From Scolecobasidium constrictum UM 578 (taxonomy: Eukaryota; Ascomycota; Dothideomycetes; Venturiales; Sympoventuriaceae): a stretch of DNA of 64,000 bases. The notes beneath the pieces were generated by a model. It made no database searches. It was not told the origin of the DNA and worked only from the letters and a program-made list of their open reading frames with translations. Position 1 is the stretch's first letter, and every line of letters begins with the position of its first letter. A program made the translations under genes and the position numbers. Positions 58,447 through 64,000 of this stretch are shown here, one piece after another. The stretch lies in the NCBI GenBank assembly GCA_000611715.1, contig AZYM01000115.1, positions 1 through 64,000 on the forward strand. Reading direction: 5' to 3'.

Positions 58447-59292
58447 GATGCAGCACCAGTAGCCAAATCGAATGCCATCGGAGACGCACCTTGCGCGATA
58501 TCAGAGCAACGAGAGCCTGATGCTTCTAGAATCAGCATAAAGCCCTGCTAGAGGAGGCAACGCGGAGATAAAATCGTCGTCTTGAGAGAAAGCGTAGAGT
58601 TCTGCCTGGTGGCCTCAGGCATGATACCTAGAACCATCAGCATCTTGCATTCGTTGCACGTCCCTTCGCTCCCAAATAGTTTCCAATGTCCATGATAGCG
58701 GCAAGTCTGCAGCACATATCATTCTCGACATCCTAATACCGGCAGCGAACATCGAATTTCCGCCATGGTGGCACGAGGCTCACGACCACCTGGGGACCCG
58801 ACGGTGGTTCCAAGGAGCAGCCTACGTTCTAACATTTCGATTGCCGCCGGCTTGGAGAGTGGACCAGCGCGAGAACATACATCAGAATCCACAGCGCGAG
58901 CAATACGTCTCACTCGTCGATGTCGAAGACGAAGTCGAAGTCGAAGAACATATGTACGAGATGAAGAGCATCACGTGCCCTGGATGACCACCGGAAAGGC
59001 GGCATGAGCCACGTGGATTCTATGGACACTCCATGGGCCTTTCCCGTTTATCCCCAGGATTGAATGGTGCTTTCCCCGGATTACACGGCTTCTTATGCAC
59101 AGCAAATGGTAGAGCTACATTAGCTCGCTTATTATTTTCCGACTCCAGGATGGCTTGGCGGAATGCTCGTATGGTATACATAAAGTCAGAAAGATTCTAG
59201 AGGAGATGAGCATAATTAAAAATCGCCGGTCGGAATAAGGCAGAACACATTGACTTGCAGACCTGCACTCCTGCCGCAGGCGATTCAGAAAT
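58447..59292. other. Intergenic, nothing recognised
   Basis: 846 bp between YPD1 and the FAD enzyme gene. A short GTC/GAAGTC-type trinucleotide-rich patch lies at about 58908-58950. Confidence 0.45.
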
Positions 59293-60933
59293 ATGGCGGA
59301 TAACGAATACGATGTCGTTGTCGTGGGCTCCGGCGCCAGTGGCCTCTCAGCAGCTGTGCGGGCCCACGATCTCGGTCTTCGAGTTGTAGTACTAGAAGCG
59401 TACACCAAGTTTGGAGGATCGACCGCCTTCTCTGCTGGCCAGGTCTGGGCGGGCATGAACCATCTCATGCTGCGAGAAGGCTTCAAAGACACATTCGAAG
59501 AGACGGGCGCATACGTCAAGGCGCTGAACGACGACCCAAGCAAATTGGACGAGGCTGCGATGGACCAGTGGATCAGAGAGGCGCCTCGCGCTCTGGAAGA
59601 TCTTGAGAAGCGGCAGGCGATGCGGTGGGAGATCATCCGCGACTTTCCAGATTACTACTATCCGGAAGTTGCGGGCTCAAAGGCAGAGGGCCGCTACCTA
59701 GCTGCGGCGCCTTTGGATGGTCGGGAGCTAGGCGAGCTGCGATCGAAGATCTTGTACTCGCCTCATCATCCTCCCGGCCCAACGTATGGCGAGATGTTCA
59801 AGCTCAGTGGCAAGATTGACGAGCTCGATGCGTTGATTGCGCAGCGACAGTCCGAGGACATTATTACGATGGGGACAGGAGTGGCGGCACATCTGTTGGC
59901 AGGTCTTGGACGTCGCAAGGTGAAGCTGTTGACAAGTCATCGCGCGACAAACTTGATCAGAAAAGGTGATACTGTCGTTGGAGTCGAGTGTCAGACACCA
60001 GACGGGCAGACCAGCTTCTATGGCAACGTCATACTCGCGACTGGCTCGTACGACTGGAACTTCGACCTCGTGAAGAAGTTTTCCAACATGGAGCGCGAAG
60101 TGACAGGATCTGTGGCACCGCCAGGCGTGCGCGGTGATGGACATCGAATGGCCGGAGAAATCGGGGCTGAACTGGTGACAATGCCATTCGACCGTGCCAT
60201 GCACATCCCGGGATACTTCATGGGCCTTCCCGCTAACCAGGATGATAACGGATTCAGATACGGAGCATCAACGATGGGATGGCCGCATTCGATGCTCGTA
60301 GATAGATCGGGCAAGCGCTTCTGCGATGACTCCTATTATCGATCAGTTGTTACTGCAATTGCGCAGGGCAGAGGCACCAATCCGTTCTATCTGGTCTGGG
60401 ACGAAGATCACCATCAAAAGTATGGGATGCCCCCTGTCGGCCCCGGAAAGCCATACCCTCCTGAGATGAAAGTCAGGTCGGCGTCGACATTGCGGGAGCT
60501 TGCACAGAAACTTGACATCGATATCGACGCCTTCCTAGACACAGTCGAGCGCATCAACAAAAACGCTAAAGAAGGCAAAGATCCAGACTTCAAGCGAGGC
60601 GAGAACGATTGGGCGAAAAAGTTCCTGGGAGATCCAGCACATAAGCCTAGTGCACTACTTGGCGCAATCGAACGAGGGCCTTTCTTCGCCATGCAGTGGC
60701 GTATCGTAAATACTGGTATTGGCAATGCGGGTGTCAAGACTGGTTTGAGTGGTCGAGCTTTGGACACGATGGGGAATGCCATTCCTGGTCTGTATGCAAT
60801 CGGTGTCGTTTCTTCGCCGACAATGATGGGTACTGGATACAATAGCGGGTTCAGTGTATGTCGAGGACTTGTATATGGGTATCTCGCTGTAGAAGACATA
60901 GTCAGCAGAGCAGGTGGCACCGCAAAGATATAG
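59293..60933 (+). CDS. FAD-dependent dehydrogenase, 3-oxosteroid 1-dehydrogenase-like
   Basis: 546 aa in one exon. The dinucleotide fold is at the N-terminus (VVVGSGASGLSAA, then VVVLEA at about 30-36), followed by GGSTAFSAG. A large substrate domain follows (about 130-370), then the C-terminal FAD end with GLYAIGVVSSPTMMGTGYNSG. The layout matches fumarate-reductase/KstD-type flavoproteins. The steroid call is tentative, since these families cannot be separated by motif reading alone. The enzyme would remove hydrogen from a ring or reduce a C=C bond. No membrane anchor. It is convergent with the second HET gene (85 bp between their stop codons). Confidence 0.82.
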   Translation: MADNEYDVVVVGSGASGLSAAVRAHDLGLRVVVLEAYTKFGGSTAFSAGQVWAGMNHLMLREGFKDTFEETGAYVKALNDDPSKLDEAAMDQWIREAPRALEDLEKRQAMRWEIIRDFPDYYYPEVAGSKAEGRYLAAAPLDGRELGELRSKILYSPHHPPGPTYGEMFKLSGKIDELDALIAQRQSEDIITMGTGVAAHLLAGLGRRKVKLLTSHRATNLIRKGDTVVGVECQTPDGQTSFYGNVILATGSYDWNFDLVKKFSNMEREVTGSVAPPGVRGDGHRMAGEIGAELVTMPFDRAMHIPGYFMGLPANQDDNGFRYGASTMGWPHSMLVDRSGKRFCDDSYYRSVVTAIAQGRGTNPFYLVWDEDHHQKYGMPPVGPGKPYPPEMKVRSASTLRELAQKLDIDIDAFLDTVERINKNAKEGKDPDFKRGENDWAKKFLGDPAHKPSALLGAIERGPFFAMQWRIVNTGIGNAGVKTGLSGRALDTMGNAIPGLYAIGVVSSPTMMGTGYNSGFSVCRGLVYGYLAVEDIVSRAGGTAKI

Positions 60934-61018
60934 CGAGAATGTTAGAATCGCCCATCGCAGCCCGCTTTGTCTTGAGGTCGCCTTCGAATGTATTTGGCTC
61001 TGGTTTACTTCTTGGTTC

Positions 61019-62443
61019 TCAGACATCGGCAGACCTGGCGGCAGCGTTAGACTTATTGACGAGAAAGTCGTCCAACTGTGGACTTGGCTTCCAATCAAGA
61101 GGTCGGACCTCCTTTCTGATCCAATACTTCGCACTGACATCTCCAGAGCCATCAGCCGTCGTAGAAGAAAGTTCTGCTCCTTCTCTGAACTCCTGGATCC
61201 AGCTTCTGACCAATGCGCGCTTGAAGATCAGTGACTCGGATGCCGGGTGAGGTGGGTACTGTGCGTTTGCATCGCTGATTTTAGCGTCAAGGAACCTGAA
61301 CAATTTCATCTTCAACGGTTCGTCGTCGAAGCCCTTCGGCATCATTGCGTGTCCTAGCACAGCAGAGGCTCCCAGAGCAGTAGCCAGCTGCATCCGGTGG
61401 TTTGGATGCATCCAGCACTCGATCGTGAGGACAACAAGACCATCCTGAAACACTTCCTCAAGAGTTTTGTTGTAGTCAACCCCAACGCGGGATTGGACCG
61501 CGAGGATTGACTGAATCCCGTAGAGCATGTCCACCGGTTCTGCGCACTGCAACACTGATGTTTGTACCAACACCTCCGTGAAGGTGAGGTTTGCTCGAGG
61601 GAAGTTTGGGGGCTTAAGAAGCCAGCCTACAGAAGACAATTATTTGATAAAGTGAGACTCAAGATCATCGCGCTTGATCGGGCCCAAGATCAAATGCCTG
61701 CAATGACTGTCCCGGAACAGGTATGAGCCCCACCACAGCGTCCGTCTATACGCGAGCGTCAGCTCTTGCACAATCCACAGACGCGTCCAATAAGGCACCT
61801 CGCACAAGGCAATGATTGATTGACGTACACGCGTCGGGATGGCGAGAGTTTCTGGTCTTTTCAAGTCCACAACTGGGCGATCGAGCCAGAAATGTGGCTC
61901 TCTGAGAGGTTCACGTCCCCGAAAGGTCTTGTCAATGTGATCGTGCAAGATCTGTCCATGTCCGCTATCGTTCGTCCCAAGCCAAACCAGGACTTGAACA
62001 GCCCGCGTGTAGATTTCACCCATGATGGCAACCTGCCGGCTCCGTTCGTAGATGTTGGTCTGGTCGATGCTCAATTGATCTATCCACAGCCATGCATCAT
62101 GCTTTCTTCGACGTGCTTCGACCAGGAAATCGAAGAGATTTTGTCGAACTTCGCACGCCAGTTCATTGATCAGAATATATGCAGAGGGACTGGGAGGTCC
62201 CCACATATATGATAGCGCATCATAGCACGGGGTTTCGTTAATTGCATCGACATTGAAATCGATGTGCGTCAATTCTAGTGATGGCCTGTGGTCGTTGCCA
62301 CTATCGAGGATGAGCTTGACCAAGCGGATCTCTTGACCTGGGTTACTGAACGGCGAATGCACGAATGGCTTTTCGATGGGGACGTCCTCGGTGGGGGACG
62401 TATGCTGGACCATCGGTGAGACGACCTCGACACTCCGCTTCAA
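61019..62443 (-). pseudogene. HET-domain protein 2 with one in-frame TAA
   Basis: The frame is open from 62443 to 61019 except for a TAA at 61642-61640, after codon 267 of about 475. The HET block is at residues 77-240 (YDALSYMWG, WLWIDQLSID, EIYTRAVQVLVWLG, YWTRLWIVQE). The C-terminal part includes CAEPVDMLYGIQSILAV, which parallels the ECEDTRDIIFGIQ segment of HET gene 1. The text on both sides of the TAA aligns with HET gene 1 at similar spacing, so I favour a nonsense mutation. An 81-nt in-frame intron (61707-61627, GTCATT...GTAG) would also remove the stop, but its donor is weak and it would delete text that aligns to HET 1. Either way, the domain's function is cell-death or recognition related. 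Confidence 0.6.
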
Positions 62444-63788
62444 TGCTGTGATAGCCTGGCGGTGAATTTGCAGCGCGCGTGATCAAGCGCTTGTGGCAGC
62501 TCCTGCACGATCATATTGATATTGTTCGCAAGAAATCATTGTGGTAGTATGATGACCTTCCGACACTACGGTCCTGTCGTCGTCGTTGTCGATAGCCGCT
62601 TGTCCCTCCACACGGCGCTAAACCTCTTCCGTGTCCCCTCCCGTGATGAAACTCATTGGCTGCTCGCGATGTTTCAGCGCGAACCTCTCCTCGCCCATCA
62701 CCGTTCATCAAATGGCTATTGCCGCATTCCAGCGATTCCATCTTCGCGCCCACTGTCTCTCTGAGTGGCCGCTGTGACGCCATGCTACCGGACTGAAGCC
62801 TAGCTAGGGCCTGGTTCTCCACGAGCCAGAGATCGTGTCGCGAAACACGACCGCATCTCATCGCGCAACCTCCATGAGAGAAGCAGAGTCATCACCTCGC
62901 GTGGGTGCGAGTGGACGATTGGCCGGCCGCATGTCTCCTGTTGTTTCTACATGATGATGGTTCGCTGATTCTGCTTCTACTTCATACAGCTTTGCATTCC
63001 TACCTCCTGCATTCTCCCTGCTTTCACGCTTCCACGCCTTCACCTCATTTCTTCAATTCTCACATGGGCAGGCCCTTTCTATCTGTCACTGTTCGCGCGA
63101 GCTAGTCTCGCTGCCATTCTCTTTTTTTTCTTCTATTCTTTGGTGAAGAAGATCTCTCACAGCAGGTCGACCGTCATTGTTTCCCCAACTTCAAAACAAC
63201 TGCGCCGCAGAGTTCCTGTCAATTGCCAAACGCATAAGAAACGTATTTGATTCTGCTCCGGTGCAGCCGAAGGACTTTATTGGCTTCTCGACTGGCTTGA
63301 CAGGCACTGCCCGATCTGAGGTCACGTTGGAGTTGCGATCGTTGGTTCTCCGCTGGTTCTCCGTCGTCAGCTGGGTTACTGCTGGCAACCAACCTCTCGC
63401 CTGGGTCACACAGGATATTCACGGGACTACAGGCAACCACATCGATTGACTTTGAATTATTTGCGCTTGTTGTTGGCCTTTCGTTGTGGCTGGCATTCCG
63501 CGGCTCTTACCTATTGTTGGCGCTTGTACAATAGGTGAGTTGTGCCCACCACGTTTTCTGTAACACGCCGTGTCTCACGTCTTTCAGCATCGCATCTTCA
63601 CGGTTCCCACTTCGCGCTTCGCTCAGGACGACCCACTGAGCACTCAGCTGCCCAGATCTGTGCTCACGGCCTGCTCTCGCAAGCGAGGAAACTCTTCTAG
63701 CACGCTTCGCTAGAAACATCTTCAAAGGCGCTGTTGACCTCAGCACACTACCAGCGCAAAAGCGCTCGACCGACACTCAGCAATCGCA
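62444..63788. other. Divergent intergenic region
   Basis: 1.3 kb between the second HET gene and the final gene. A T-rich tract lies at about 63121-63129. No gene was supported. Confidence 0.5.
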
Positions 63789-64000
63789 ATGGGAAGGAAT
63801 AGCAAGAGATGGCGCACTTCATTACGGTCACAAGCTGCTATCCTCCTCAGTCTCCTGCCCGCAACAACGCTCGCGCAGTCTGTCGCACTCTCCAGCTTCG
63901 CACCGCGCCTCATAAACCTCTCGAACTCTTGCCAACAAGTCTACAACCTGCCGATATCAGGCTGCACAACCACCGAGCTCGACAGCAGGAATCCAGCACA
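63789..64000 (+). CDS. Secreted or membrane protein, 5' part only
   Basis: The frame starts at 63789 and is open to the right edge (70 codons). A basic N-terminus and hydrophobic core (AAILLSLLPATTLAQS) form a signal peptide. Next comes a segment with spaced cysteines (NSCQQVYNLPISGC) of the kind found at the start of large fungal membrane proteins with extracellular cysteine modules. The family cannot be confirmed from this fragment. An intron could begin anywhere near the edge. Confidence 0.55.
   Translation, partial: MGRNSKRWRTSLRSQAAILLSLLPATTLAQSVALSSFAPRLINLSNSCQQVYNLPISGCTTTELDSRNPA

Noticed and set aside
1..64000. tRNA genes, rRNA, CRISPR arrays, intact transposons
   Set aside because: No tRNA B-box/anticodon arrangement, no rRNA text, no regular direct repeats with spacers, and no transposase or reverse transcriptase domain was recognised.

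Overview
The window is nuclear DNA from a filamentous ascomycete. The genes are split by short introns (about 48-126 nt, GT...AG, often with a CTAAC/CTGAC branch site), and recognisable families are fungal: a Zn2Cys6 regulator with a fungal transcription-factor domain, HET-domain proteins, a hydrophobin-like protein, an M35 deuterolysin, BUD32, CDC14 and YPD1. The mix and the look of several lineage-typical hypothetical proteins suggest a Dothideomycete, possibly Mycosphaerellales. That placement is an inference. There are no ribosome binding sites, operons, CRISPR arrays, rRNAs or recognisable tRNAs. Exon boundaries were worked out by hand from reading-frame continuity and splice signals.

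Left part (1-18.4 kb): a partial secreted-protein gene, a degenerate tandem array of ~150-bp units, a hydrophobin-like gene, then a block rich in metabolic and transport genes. In order these are a Zn2Cys6 regulator divergent from an MFS drug-type transporter, a multi-pass membrane glycoprotein, a short-chain dehydrogenase divergent from an alpha/beta hydrolase, a single-pass glycoprotein, an ACS-family MFS transporter and a GST-like protein. It resembles a small-molecule handling cluster but has no polyketide, peptide or terpene backbone enzyme. BUD32 (KEOPS kinase) closes the block.

Middle part (18.4-44.8 kb): gene-poor stretches alternate with single genes. They include an unrecognised three-exon gene, a decayed LETM1-like frame, a membrane-anchored protein resembling a free-standing M35 prodomain, the M35 metallopeptidase itself, spermidine synthase, a tandem pair of F-box-like paralogues (the second broken by a frameshift and a TGA), a small glycine-rich protein, a HAD hydrolase and a large low-complexity, probably nuclear protein. 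A gene-free stretch of 5 kb follows (39.8-44.8 kb).

Right part (44.8-64 kb): core signalling and housekeeping genes, namely PI-specific phospholipase C, a GFA-family protein, a SETD3/4-type SET protein, the CDC14 phosphatase and the YPD1 phosphotransfer protein. They are interleaved with two HET-domain genes bracketing YPD1 and a KstD-like FAD dehydrogenase. The second HET gene has one in-frame TAA. The window ends inside a gene for a secreted or membrane protein.

Most striking points: a solo M35-prodomain-like protein next to a full M35 protease; the same 12-bp TATA block 5' of two secreted-protein genes; and three otherwise open frames (LETM1-like, F-box B, HET2) each interrupted by a single stop, which suggests recent decay or, less likely, recoding.
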